Positions 14,201-28,900 of a stretch of 64,000 nucleotides of DNA are shown here, piece after piece. This DNA is from Enchytraeus crypticus (taxonomy: Eukaryota > Annelida > Clitellata > Enchytraeida > Enchytraeidae). Both the position numbers and the translations under genes were made by a program. How positions within the stretch are numbered: position 1 is the stretch's first letter; each line of letters begins with the position of its first letter. Location: positions 463,001 to 527,000 of the forward strand of contig CAJHZI010000656.1 in NCBI GenBank assembly GCA_905160935.1. The letters run 5' to 3'. The notes under the pieces were generated by a model. It saw nothing but the letters and a program-made list of their open reading frames with translations. It was not told where the DNA came from and made no database searches.

Positions 14201-17200
14201 AATGTATAATATCGTTGATCCTCCTTTAGTCCAAAGGAATAAAGGGGGAAGAACAGATCTTTGTGTCTGTAATGTAAATTGTTCAACAGCTGCATCTGCA
14301 TGAGATATTACGATTTGATGAGCCTACGCCGTGACTATGTTCTTAGGAGTTGAGTAAAAGTTATTAAATTGATAATCTAATTGATTGAAGGTCCTGCCTC
14401 TGAGAAGAGCTGCGCTGCATTGGTTGCTGAGAAATATAAGGAGGTGCTTACTGAATCTGATGAAGCTGATTGGTCATATACAGAGTGTCCAGACGTCGAT
14501 GAATGCACTTTGAGTTTGCATGACTGCCATACTGATGCCCAATGTATCAACACTCCAACTGACTATCAGTGTCTGTGTAACAGGGGCTTCACTGGAGATG
14601 GCAAAACTGAATGCAATAGAACGTATGTGCTGCACATTATGCATATGTCAATAGATCGTCTTATTTGTGTGATAAGAAGACAGTTTGGTAAGCAACTAAG
14701 GCGGTGTTGATGCAGTTCTCTGCAATTAATTATTCTTCTGATAAATTTCTCTTAAGACATTCTAAGACCATTTTCTATTTCAAAAAAATATATAGTATAC
14801 GTGATTGATTTAATTAATAGTAATTGTGATATTACAGGTAATGTGTCTTATGCTGCTTTATATTTTATGTTACAAACAGTTTGTAGCAGTCATATATTTG
14901 CATCTGATTGGAGAAGTATGTTTTATGTGTTCGCTACTAGGAGCCTTGTGTTTTTTGTTACAACTGTTAGTTGTTTATGTTACACAAAAAATAAGTAGCT
15001 CGGGTTTTGTGTAATAGTTGTTTTAAAGCAGACTGTGTTCTCTGTTTCAACTGCTTTTGCTAGTTTGTTTTGTATTACAGTTGTTACAAGTGACACGGGT
15101 TTAGAGTTACAGCAGTTGCAAGCCACTTGTTGTTTAGTTTCCTGTTGTAACTGTCATGAAAGCTTATATTCTGTGTTATTACTGTTACAAGCAGCTTGTG
15201 TATTAGATTACAGCTGTTACAAGCAACAAGCAGCTTGTGTATTAGGCTATCGCTACTGCAAACAACTTATATTTCGTGTTACAGCTGCTACAAACAGCTT
15301 ATGCTTCATGTTACAACTGTTACAAACAATGTGTGTTTTACGTTACAGCAGTTACAAACAACTTGTGTGTTGTTACAGCTGTTACAAACTGCGTGTGTTT
15401 TATGTTTCAGCTGTTACGAGCAGCTTGTATACTCTGTTACAACTGTTACGAGCAGCTTGTATATTGTGTTACAACTGTTACCAGCAGCTTGTTTATTGTG
15501 TTACAGCTGTTACGAGCAGCTTGTATACTGTGTTACAACTGTTACGAGCATCTTGTATACTGTGTTACAGCTGTTACGAGCAGCTTGTATACTGTGTTAC
15601 AGCTGTTACGATCAGCTTGTATATTGTGTTACAACTGTTATGAGCAGCTTGTATATTGTGTTACAGCTGTTACGAGCAGCTTGTATATTGTGTTACAACT
15701 GTTATGAGCAGCTTGTATACTCTGTTAACAGCTGTTACGAGCAGTGCGTGCATGGCAGATGCCTGGGCGCTCCTGACTATCAGTGCGAGTGCTCGCTGGG
15801 TTGGACCAGTGCCAACTGTTCAATCAGCTGCGGCTGCAACAATCACAGCTCGTGCAGCAGAGGCATAGGCGTGTGCGACGAGTGTCATCACTACACAGCC
15901 GGGGATCACTGTCAGCTATGCGCAGCTGGCAGCTATGGCGATGCTCGTTCACTAGAGGGTAGGCATTGAGTCCATAAGGTCTTAGGTTCTTTTCACAGCT
16001 TGCTTATGTGCTTGAGTCACAAAAGTCAAATATCAGTCAATGATATTTCATAAGTTAATCTAAAACTCCTTCGATCAAAAAGTTAATTTTATTGTACCGT
16101 TACTTCACTTTTCGTATGTTGTCATTAGTTTGGAAAAAGTAGGACCATTTGGGTGGTATTACAGTGGTTCATAGTTTAGTTACGACGTTATTAACATTTG
16201 GACTATTTTAGTCCTAACACGATAAAGCAGATTACAGGAACAACAGCGAAAATGAAATAATAATGATTAATAAGAATAATAAATAAATAATAAGAAATAT
16301 TTAATCTGTTGATATGCTTGTCACAGGTTGTCGCCCCTGTCACTGTCACGGACATGGTGACCTGTCACTCGGCATTTGTCACAACGTGACAGGAATGTGT
16401 CACTGCACTGATAATACCATGGGTGACCAGTGTGACACATGTGTCACGGGGTATTATGGAGATCCAAGGTGCGTTATAGATTTGTTAACATTTCTATTTC
16501 AGTTGGCTCTTTCACTATATTCTCCTTTATTTTAGTATGATATATACTTTATTGATTAGGTATGTTAGATGATTTAATGACCCACTCATATGTGGAAATG
16601 AAGAGGAAGGCGGAGGACAGAGAAGAGTGGAGGCGTTATGTACCATGGACCTGCCAGTAGCCAGTGCACTAAGAGAGAGATATACTTTATTCGTAGAATA
16701 AATCCACATACAGAATAGGAACGACACAAAGAAAAAACGTGCCCGGCAAAACATATCCGTGTGCAGAAAAAGGATCAGTCGACACCAGACATGCAAATTT
16801 TAAAATAATACACCTAATTCATCAGAGTATATTAAAAGATAAATCATAACTTGTCTAAGACTGCCTTTTGTAAAAGTAAAACGTATTTTATGGCCAGTCA
16901 TGAAAATTATTGAAGCTTTTATTTTTCCCTTCCCTGACATATTTGATATCTAGTTACTATATTTATTTAGAACAACAAGAATGGGTAGATAATCCTGTCT
17001 AATCAACATGTGTAGGTTCAAAATCAGTTAAATATAAATATTACTGAGAAAAATTAAATAATTTTGTCGTTAAGCCAAAATGATTAAAAAATTTAATTAG
17101 TATATTAGAACTATGACAATGTATTATTAAATATTTGTTTAATAAGAGTGATAATAATAAAGTTAGGTTTAGGTAAGGTTGGCTAAATTTTATTAATTGA

Positions 17201-19576
17201 CTGTGTACACGTGTAAGAGTATGAGCTACCCAAAAGTTTCTATATCTTAGTTAATTTCTTGAAATTTGTTGTTGGCAGTCTTTCCTCTCACCAAAGAACC
17301 CTTTTGCTTGCTTGCGCAATTCTACATTTGAATTCTTTCTTGCATCTCCTATCATCTGCCGTCGTGTGGCCTAATTATTCTAATCTTGGTCTGTTATTGT
17401 TCAACGTTTTCTCCTCGGCTAGAAATCTCATATCCTTCTTTGTCTTTATTTTAATCTTCATTCATCATACCTTAAGTGTCTGCAAACTTTGCATCTTTCA
17501 TCAGTTTGCCTCCACTTTTTATTTCTTCTTCTGTGTTTTCCATGGTTTCCAAACTCATTACTTCTGCCTAAGGTTAAATGTTAAATATAGCTGAGGACGT
17601 TGAAAAACGTTGTTTTACTTCTCGTCCTATTTATTCTTCGTAATGGTAGCCTACTATTAATTATGTAATAGTTAATTATTAATTAAAAATTATTATTAAT
17701 CTAAAGTATATTCTGACTTCTGCAGATTAAAATATTAAATAAAAATGTGAACTGTGAAATTTTGAAAATGCTTTTCTTGTAATGGATTAATTTTGTTTGA
17801 TTCCAAATGTATATGAGCAGAAAGTTTTAGTACATGTGGTAACCATTATACATGTTTGTCATGTTTGTCGCAAGTTTATTTTATGTTTGTTGCTTGTTTG
17901 CTGCTATGAATGCCATTTAGTTGGTATAATTAAGCCCTCGTTGATGACCTTGTACTTGTAAGTGTACTTGTATTTTGTACTTTCTATAAACTCTTTCTCT
18001 AGATAAATTAAATAAATGAGTATCTACTGTATTTGACTGATGATGTGATATAGGACAGAGAGGATTTGAGAAAGTCTATTCGTATCCCGACCCTAGTTAA
18101 ACTGGGATTCAGGGGATGATGATGATGCAATGTGTATATACTGGTTGAATCGTTTGACAGCAACAACGGTCGATGTTATCGGAAGTGCGAGGGTCGTGAC
18201 GTGCTGTACAATGTGACACACGGAGCGCTCGGTTCACATAGAGGCTCTGGAGTTGGTTCACATGTGTTCTGCATGTGGATTCTAACCGTCTACTCCAACA
18301 CGATGATCACGCCTCTGTCCCGTCCACCTCTCATAACTCTTACCATAGAGCCTTCTATAACCGCTCTATGTAACAGAGTAGGTCATGTTAGCAGTTGCTT
18401 TTCATTGTACTACTGTGCTTTAGTTTCCTCTGCTCAAATATTGGACAGATACAACTGAGATCAAATTTACCATAGTAAAAAAAAGCTACGGATAACGTCA
18501 GTGTCTTCACTCGTAAGCGATGTCAGTGACGGTCGAGCCCAGGATTTGAACCCCGCACATACTGATCCGCGGTCGAGCTTGCTACCGACTTCGCCACTGG
18601 CTCCAGCCATTGTCAATAATGCATATATTGCCTCTACTTGTAGACCACACGTTTCAACTTGGATTATTTTCTGCTTTTTTTTAATCATGCTGTTTATATT
18701 ATAACTAAAAATTATGATCGTATTGATCAAGACTTCAGTGATCATATAGAACTGTGTAAAACTCGTAAAACAAGAAGGAGTCCGGGCATTGAAATTGGAA
18801 AGATAAATCAAAACAGACAGTATAAAGTCTGATGAGGAATTGTGACAGTAAAATTACGCGTGATTCTTCTGATTTAGGATTTAGTGACTATTTAGAGCTT
18901 TCCTGTCAGTATAGTTGAACAATTTCTTATCTTACAATTATATTTTTACATCTATGGTATAATTAAATATTTTATTTTTGGCCATGTTGAGGATCATTTT
19001 GGTCATCTTCATTAAAAGTAATATTCTTAGAATTTATTTGGAAGTTTTTACTTAATTTTTTGCACAAATAATTGTAAGATTTTATTAGTTTAATTTCTCT
19101 TTGGATATACATTGATTCAGAATTTTAAGAATGTTTTTTTACTTCTACGATAAATATTTTATCAATTAGTGCAGTTTAGTTGCATAAGTAAGTCGTTGTC
19201 TATTCCTCTGATTGTCTGCATACAGAACCACGTATATGTGTACGACGGGGTGGCTGGATTTCCTGGTGTACTGAGTGCTGATAGATCTAACGTTGACTCA
19301 GTCAGATCTGTAGAATCTCATTCATCAGATGGCGCCAGTCTACGACTGTCTGCTAGCAGAGACGTCGTGCTTCTGGGAGCTTTCTGCAGTGACAACACTT
19401 CTGCCTCTAGATCTGTGACTGCTGTGTCAGGATACATGACCGTGTTTTTTGAAGCCTACACCTCATCATGTATGTATCTGTCTGTCTATTAAATATACTC
19501 TATAATATTGTGTGTATTTAATGTTCTCTATATTATTATATACATATATACATGACTTTTGTCTATGAATAATAAA

Positions 19577-19629
<53 letters not shown>

Positions 19630-21358
19630 TTATTTATTTATTATTATATGGACCTATTAATAATATATATATATATATGTGTATGTGTGTATGTATATTT
19701 ATTCCCACCTATTATAATATTATTCATAAATATATCTATACTATACATATTGCATACATTTATTCATATGCAGTATTCAATAATATATAACGTACTTATT
19801 TTGGCTGGATTCAAATTTTCTGACTAAGTCACTTACTGACACGAAATGTATGTATACTAAAATGCATTATTGTATCTAACTAAAGGGTAATATACAATAT
19901 ATATAGAATATTTAAAGCAAGTACATGTACAGATCAACTTCAAACTTGTCATGGTTAATTTATATAAGGCTTCTTTTGGTGGTTAATATAGTATTTATAC
20001 AAAGCTAGAAAGGAACTATTAATATCTTGTTTGAGCTGAGCCTTGTGACTTGTTGGCAAGATGTTCGACAGCGGACAGCGGATCAGTAGGTGCAGCATTC
20101 AAATCTAGTGCGCTCCCGTCACTGACGTACTATTTCAACAGGAAAATGAAGTTGAGCTTAGCTTTAACTTTATATTTTTTCACAAGGATACATTTAAAGG
20201 GATTGGCAGTTGAACATAATTATTATATCCTCTCAATTTGCATGCGAGTATAGTATCTACATGATCATCTAACCTGTACTATTTTTATATTTAGTCTAAG
20301 TGTTTTCACTTTTGTGAAAAATGTTCAAACGGACATAATTTGTCGCTGAAATAATTAAGTTTAAAATGAGCAGCTTTAGTAAATTTTGAAATATTTCAGA
20401 TCCCGGTGGGCAGGGATTCAATGCTACATATAAGATGCAGCAGTGCGGATTAGATGCAGCTAGTGGTCGTACAGGCTTGTTGCAGACAGGTGGCGAGAGT
20501 GATGATGCTGCGCAGGATTACTGTAGTGTCGAGGAGGGCAATGAAAGCAGCTGTATCCTCAATTACTGTACAACTTGTCCGTTTAACTGTTCAGCTCACC
20601 TACACCAGGGACAGTGTTTGCAGGTTCAGCGGCATTTCATCTTTAAATATATTCAATTCCACTCATATGTCTGCAACATTACGGTTTATGCCTGAAATAT
20701 GAGTAACGACAAATTAAAGTAGAAAAGTTTAAAATTCTATTTACGAAGCCTGATTCAAAGTGTAGTGATAGTTGTCTCATCGAAGTCGAGGGATTGAACT
20801 ATAATTAGGCTTAAATCTTTGGTGTAGTTCCAATATTTAATATTTTAACAAATAAAACTGATTGTTAGATAATTGAATGGTTCAACTAGTTAGCGTTTGA
20901 TTAGATTAATTACTTACACTTCTCATTTGTTAAACACTCACGAAAATTTACATGTAATACTAAAGGAAATTTGTGAGCTTGCAAATGAAGAATGGCCGTA
21001 TTGTAAAATATTCAAAAAGTAAGGGATGCTGTTGTGGTGGTGTAATGAATACTCAAGTTCATTAATATTTTCTTTGTTAAAATTGCTTCTTGTGTTCTAA
21101 GTGAACATATATATATATATATATATATATCTTATTATATTATATATATAATATATAATAGATATATCAATATACTATACATGTATATATATATATATAT
21201 GTACTTATATAATATTCTAATTAATATATATATATATACAATATATATACTCATGATGTATATATATCTATACATTAACATAAATGGGATATATATACAT
21301 GTATATATAATATATATATATATATCTAGATATACATGTATGTATATAAATATTCATG

Positions 21359-21405
<47 letters not shown>

Positions 21406-22802
21406 GTATATATACAGTCAAGGCCAAAAGTTTGAGATCAGTCGATATTTTTTAGAAAATCATGGTAAAATCACTGTTTTCTTTTGTATTTAATATGTTC
21501 ATCATCATAAAACAATATATATATCATATAGAAATCAAAATATTGCTATAATATAGTCACAGATGTGCTGAGTGACCTAGATAGCCAGTAGTTAGTGTGT
21601 TTTCCCTTCACGGCCAGGACGTTTGCAATGCGGCGAGGCATGGAGCCGGCTAATGCGTTACAGTTCTCAAGCGAACTTTCTGTTATTCAAACTCTTTTCG
21701 CCACCTCTTTCAGATGCTGAAAGGAGGACGGATTGTGTTCAGCGACCTTTCTATTCATCAGTATCCAAAGGTTTTCTGTCGGGTTTAGGTCAGGTGATGA
21801 TCCCGGCCACGGACCATCATATGTACATCATGCGTACATCATTGGCAGCGAGCCATTTTGTAATAGTGTTAGCCGTATGAAATGGCGCGCCATCATGTTG
21901 GAATTATTTCACATCATGTATACTTCTAAAACTCAGAACTTTATCTTCAAGAATACCTTCGTAGACAGCAACATTGATTGTTGTACCTTGCTCCATGAAC
22001 CAGATTCCCGCACGGCCGCCCTCCCCTGAAAAAGATCCCCAAACCATCAGCTTGGCACACTGTTTGACAGCACTGGTTCAATACTTGGATCATTTATTTT
22101 CCCAAATGGTCGTCTTACAAGTCTGGAAAAAGAGTAAAATTGTGTGAAAGTTGACTCATCTGAAAATAGTACGCTTTTCCAATCATCTGCAGACCAATTG
22201 CAATATTTGTGACAAAACGCCATTCTATCTCGAATGTTCTGCTTTGAAGCAGAGGCTTCAATGCTGGTCTTGACTTCAATCCACCCTCAAACAAATGTCT
22301 TCTAATGTTTCGTGTGCTTACCCTTGCTTCAATCAGGACTGTCTGCTGGTTGCTCTGACCCATGTAGTGGAGCAAAAATGTTTGCGCTCTTCGCTACCGA
22401 AATTTCAGGGTTTCGACCAAAGTTAAATTTGAATACACAAATATGATAATTTACAGCTTTGAAGCAAAACAGAACAATATTTAGCACATAGTATTATAGT
22501 CTGAGCGATATTGCAGCATTCTGTAGAATTTTAGGTGAGTATTATAATACACCGTAGCAGAATGACTAGTATCAGGTTATAGGCCAAGTTGGGCATAAAA
22601 TTCTCTTAATACGCTGCAAATCGAGCAATATTTGCGCAAAATATACATATAAAAATCCCAAACAGGATAAAAATTCTAAACTATGTCTTTGTTTACATCA
22701 AGACTTAATCAGAAAGTGTAAATGTTGCTGCATTTTAAAGCAAAATAAGAAATAAATCATAAAATACGATTTTTTCCACTGATCTCAAACTTTTGGCCAT
22801 GA

Positions 22803-22852
<50 letters not shown>

Positions 22853-22892
22853 TTATACATGTACATGTATGTATATATATACATGTCTTATG

Positions 22893-22943
<51 letters not shown>

Positions 22944-25900
22944 GTATATGCACGACTTATGTGTATATCTGTAGGACTGGTGTAACTGCTCGCTGGGATA
23001 CGGAGGAGTAGGCTGTCAGGAGAGGGTTGGTCAGGTAGAAGGCCCCGCCCAGTACCTACCTCTAGGTCGCTCAGGCCACGAGGGCCCCTCAGCTCGCCGG
23101 GGCCACTCTCTCGTTCTGTGTTACGACGGGGGCGTATATCTCTTTGGAGGTCATATTTTAGGGAAAGGGGTTGTGAATGATCTGTGGAGATATAATCCGA
23201 AGAGTAATCTGTGGCAGCGAATCAATCCCGCCTCGTCTGATCAGCCTAAGCCAAGGTTTTCCTCAGAGTGATGATAAAATAGATACAGTAGTAATAATAA
23301 TAATTATAATAATAATAATAATAATAGTAGTAATAATATTAATATTAATATTAATGATAGCAGTAATGATAATAATAGATACTGTAATGTAATATAGTAA
23401 AACATGACTCGTGTAGCTGTGTTTAGTATAAATATCTATAATGCGTAGTTTTACTACTTTTTCTATGCTGTCAATGTCAGTCATGTTAATGTTGTGATAT
23501 TAAGAAGAAGAATAAATTAAGAATAATAATTGTTATCATTGTTGTTGTAGGTACTATCACGCCGCGGTGTGTGTAGTAGTGATATAGTACTGGTATACTG
23601 GTGTTTGTTATCATTGTTGCTGTAGGTACTATCACGCCGCGGTGTGTAGTAGTGATATAGTACTGGTATACTAGTGTTTGTTATCATTGTTACTGTAGGT
23701 ACTATCATGATTGTTGTTGTAGGTACTATCACGCAGCGGTGTGTGTAGCTGGACTGCACGTGATGCTTGTGTATGGTGGAATACTGGAGGACCTCTCCAC
23801 GACCAGGGAATTGTGGAGTTTCTCTCTCGACAGCAATAGATGGACTCTTCTCAAGGTTCGTGTGTCCTTAAACAATCTAAATAATAATTTACTATTCTGG
23901 TGGTATTGTCTACCCGATCACCATAATCATGATCATCATCATCCCTTAAATCCCAGTTTAACCAGGGTCGGGATAGGAATAGACTTTCTCCAGTCCTCCC
24001 TGTCCCACACCATATCATCAGTCAATCCATATATTTATCGGGTATTGTCTACCCGATATGTAAGCTGAATTGTTATTCAAGCGTATTAATTTTACTATCG
24101 AAAATATCTCACAAGTAAGTGACTAGTCATTCACTATTTTGGATATCCGTACAAATGCTTACTCAAGTATATGAAAATTCCAATCTAAGAGTGTTATATT
24201 GAAATAAAACGTAAAATTATTAAATCACATACAATTTAGTATTGATACAAATAATTCTAGTATCTTGAATTATATGATTTTAGTCATATATAGATGGATG
24301 TTGAATTAGACGGCTGGAGCCAGTAGCGAAGTCGGTAAGATATTCGACCGCGGATCAGTAGGTGCGGGTTCAAATCCTGGGCTGGCCCGTCACCGACATC
24401 GCTTTCGAGTGAGGAAACTGACGTTAACCTTAGCTTTAGCATTTTTTAGCTTTTAGAATGTTCACCTAAATAGTTAAATCTCTTCTCTCTCTCTCTCACT
24501 CTCTCTCTCTCATTGGACAGCAGAAGAGATAGAGCGAAGGAAACATAAACCTAATTTGCTTCATCATCCATGCTGTAAAAACTCTCGTGTAGAATTGAGT
24601 GGACGGTATTGCAAATGTTATGTCACGTGTCTAAATGTAAGTTGTAAGTTGTATGTGAATTGGATTTGACAGGTGGATGATACTGATTTGCCTGTGCCTC
24701 TTGCTGGGCATACGATGACTCTTGTCGATGAACTGAGCGGTTTGCATTCTACTTCTTTATGTTTCAGTGTTAACTGAAGTACAGTTTTGACTCTAAAGGA
24801 TTTGCTGTGTGCGTTACAGTGTTTTGAATTAAACGTAATATGCCTATTTAGCGCAAATTGATAACAATGTTATAATAAATTGTATAATATTATTAATTAT
24901 ATTATATTCATAGATATTATTAATATATCCTATTGAAGAAGTATAGGTATTGTATGCAATATTATTCATTTCTTTATTCGTCAAAAACAGACAGGATCAA
25001 GATGCATCATGTATAAATATATACACACACATACACACAAACACATAGGATCATAAAACAATCAAAAATGAAAAACAATGACACATTTTATCTAAACCCC
25101 TCAATAAATATCTAATTACAAAATGCTTTAAAATTATATTTATACTGAATCTATTTAGGCTGCTTCTAAAGAAATTAAACATAAGTTTAACTCTAATGTG
25201 CTTAAAATCCAACTTACCCAACCCTATCATAATTGGCTTAACAGATTCCTATTTATGATAGTTAAATAGCTTTCTATAAACACTGTTCCAGGCAACATTT
25301 AAATCATGAATTTGATCGTTTCTAAGTGAAATACTAACAGTGGCATAGGTTAAAATGGGCAAGCAGTAGGACTCTAAAAGATGCAATCTTGTCAGCTCAG
25401 TTAAATAAGCTGATTTACTCAATATATTATTGCAACTAGAGTAAAATTTTCTAATAATCAAATTGGTATCAACCATTAGATTTTTACTTGCTATAAAAGT
25501 AATACCTAAGCATTTAAAACGTTTTGCCCAGTTTAATGGATTTTTCTTAGAAATATGCAAAATTGAGGCTTCATCATACCTACTTCCATATTTCTCAGCT
25601 GCTTTTTTAATGGCTAGTTTATATTTGAACTTGCATCGTTCTTAATGGAAAAGATCAAACCAGTTTTTGGTCGACCCATATCATGCCAAATACGATGCTA
25701 CATAATAGACTTATCCTTAAGTTCATTTAGTTGATCATTCCAGAATGGTTTTAGTGCTGAAGAAGGTATCGTAGGAATGGAAGTGCTCTCTGCTGTTAAC
25801 AGCGCGTTAACAATATTGTTATAGAAATCATCTATAGCTAGTTTAGCATTGTTGCCATTACAAGAATAACGATCGTTACACGAACAGGTACAGCTATATA

Positions 25901-28900
25901 AACTAGTACAAATGTGTAAATTAGAGAGTAACATGCCACTATAATTATAATATTTACGCAAGTCACCTTTGTCCCATCTACGCTTGAATAACTTGCTAGT
26001 ATTGGCGCTATCATTTAACCCAAACTCACTGGACTGCAAACTTCCAAAGGGAATTGTAATGCAGCTATTTAACGTCATACTAAGTGGACGGTGATCACTG
26101 TGGTTTAAAGGGCAATCTATAATTTCGATGGAGTTAATGTCAGATTTCAATTCATTCATTACAAAGAAATGATCAATACATGAATTATACCCAAAATATG
26201 AATTAACAAAAGTACATTTATCATTAGTGTCACACTTAACAATATCATCACAAGAGCTCATTTTAACAATCGTGAGAAATTGATTGAAAATATTAAAGCC
26301 TAGATTTTTGCTGTCCAACTCAAAATTAGTGTCGCCAAGAATGATAACATCAGTATGGAAATTATTCTCAACAATATAATCAATAAAACCTATGATCACA
26401 TTAACATCATCTCTATATGTTGCAGCTTCGGAATTACAAGGAAAGTAAACATTTAACAATAAAATAATGAGATTACCTAACGATATCTTAACCGCTAAGC
26501 ATCTATTAGAGGGATCTGCGCCCACATATTGTACAAACTTATCAATTGATTTATGCCATAATAAAGCCACACCAGAGAGAGGCCTACCTTGCCTTCTTCC
26601 AGCCTATTAGTCATAGCGGAAACAGAACGCAACTCATAATCAGTACATGTGAGTAAAAGCTTATGCAATTCTTTTTCACTGAGCCAGTGTTCTTGTACTG
26701 CAATTATACAATGCTTTATTGCTAATTCTTTTAGCATAGCTGCACTATTGTTAAAACCGTGCATATTAAAAGTCGCAATATTAATTGCCATTGTTTAATA
26801 TAAGATATAGGCTGTCTTTATTTCTGGTTATACCACCACTCCCTAATTACAGAGTTTTCAGGCCATATATTTGCATCTAATATATCACCTTTGTATTTAA
26901 CATCACAGGTGACAATGAATGCACTGGATTTGTATTCACGACCATCCTTACTAACCCCTGACAAGTTCTTACAGACGCAAGTTGGATTTCACTGGCTCCT
27001 AGCAACTCCATTATATCATCTGTAGTCGTTTCCTTCTCCAACCTCCCAACAAAAATTGCCATTCTTTTGGCAATAGCTTTAACTTTTGAGTCACCCGTTG
27101 TAGTTTTTTTCCCGATCAAATGTGAAGGCCTAGGCTTCTTCCTCTGGACGAGCTAACAGCCATCCTGATCCCCAGTGTTGCAACTAGGGTGTGAGGATGT
27201 TCTCTCCAGATTGCTAGGCTTCTTTTGTGAGAATGAGCGTTGCACAGGGGCCTGGGGGGAGGGCGAATTAACTATGTCTGCCCAAGCCGTCTTATGAACG
27301 GCAACATCATCACGACTATTAGGAGCACGGATACGATCCTTGTTAGGGGTTCATGCGACTTTTACGAATCCATAGTTTGAGTTCTGGACGAAGGCAAGAT
27401 AGAAATGGGAGGACCCTTATCCAACCCATGTGGAATGGCGTCTATCTTAGAGTCTATAATACCGAACATCTCACACAGAGTAGACTGAACATCAGAACTG
27501 GGAGCCGGTTTCTTTATAAACTCCTCCATAGAGTTTATTTTAACCACAAAGCTATCCATTTGAGACCTCATTTCGAAGATCATCGCAGAGAGTCACAAAC
27601 GTCCTTTTCGTTAAATCTGGTTGGCAGAACTCTGGAGAGATCAAGGGCAGCGAACTTGGGCATATCCAGCTTGTTAATATCTGCCGCCATCCATGCGTCC
27701 AATATATCCTCAGCGTCGAGCTTGCGTTTATTTTCTGTAACACGCCGAGCTATATTCCTAGGCAAAGCGGTTTTAACATTGTCATTGCTCCTACACTTTT
27801 CTAAAAACTCAAAGAGCACATTTTTAGCCTCGGCAATCTCCTCCGTGTTGTAGAAACCAATCAGCTGAGTAACTATAGCTTGTCTCGCTTGGGTATTTAC
27901 GTTATTAGATACAAAGTAAACACGCAATATAGTGAATAATCAACTATGTTGATATCTATCACTTTTTAAAACCACATGTTTAATCCGTTAGGCAATTTAG
28001 ACCATTTTCCGTATAACCAGTCCAGTGAATGTCCAAGATTTTACTCTCAGATCAGCGCGGCCGGGATTCGAACCCACGAGGGTTCAATTCACCTCATTTC
28101 AAATATTTTCTCCCTCATGGTTATATATTAAACCAACTTTAATATACGAAGCATAACAGCTCATTAACAGTTGCACAGGTAGTGTCCGTCATGATGCAGT
28201 TCTCGATAACGTATAGAACAGCCTTCTGGTTCGTTAATATTAATAAATGAGCATAAATTAGTAACGGTATTTATTTATATTTCAAAAATACGTGACGTCA
28301 TCTTTTATCAATATTGATCTTTAATATTTCATTGTTCGAATGCCGGTATTCATTAATAGAACTATTTACTATAAAACTGATGGAATACAAGAATTTCTGT
28401 ATCTCATCAATAGATTAATAGAAAAAGACAATTCTGTGATGGTACATAATTGTATAATGCTATATAATTAATTTTCTTAGTGTACGTGATTGGAGGGTTT
28501 ACGCAAAGCTCACATTTCTCTGAACGCACGTATTACTATGAGGCAGGCAGGAGAGCCTGGCTTGAGTTATCCGATGTTCATGGGGCTAAGCCTGTTGGTT
28601 AGTAGATATTTTCAATATTTTCTCCGTCATGGTTATATATTAAACGAACTTGAAATAATTTGTAATCCTTAAATTTAAGTGGATGTGCTTTTTAGCCAAG
28701 CTTAGTCTTTGAAACCTAATCGTAGATTCATTTGTAAGAATTTTAAACACTTGTATCCGTTTGTGATTACTCCTGTACATATACTAGGATTTGGTTCTGT
28801 GCCAGTTAGTAGGAATAAACTTGTTTTTTGAAGCACTTTCTCTACTTGATGCTGGATGTTGTCATGGTTGCTTATTGTTATAGGTTTATATGGGCACATT

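Noticed and set aside
15035-15707. Three long overlapping forward frames of 143-257 codons
   Set aside because: They arise because the 32-bp repeat has no stop in any frame; only the exon 12 end is supported as coding.
17259-17594. 111-codon forward frame in intron 13
   Set aside because: Low-complexity hydrophobic translation of T-rich DNA, no domain, no splice sites needed by MEGF8.
21623-22029. Forward frames of 85-98 codons
   Set aside because: Opposite strand of the Tc1 transposase remains.
24311-24385. Possible tRNA gene with intact A and B boxes
   Set aside because: No full cloverleaf and many diverged copies with the same 3' domain; it is a SINE head.
27353-27853. 166-codon forward frame
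   Set aside because: Antisense of the LINE ORF1 region.
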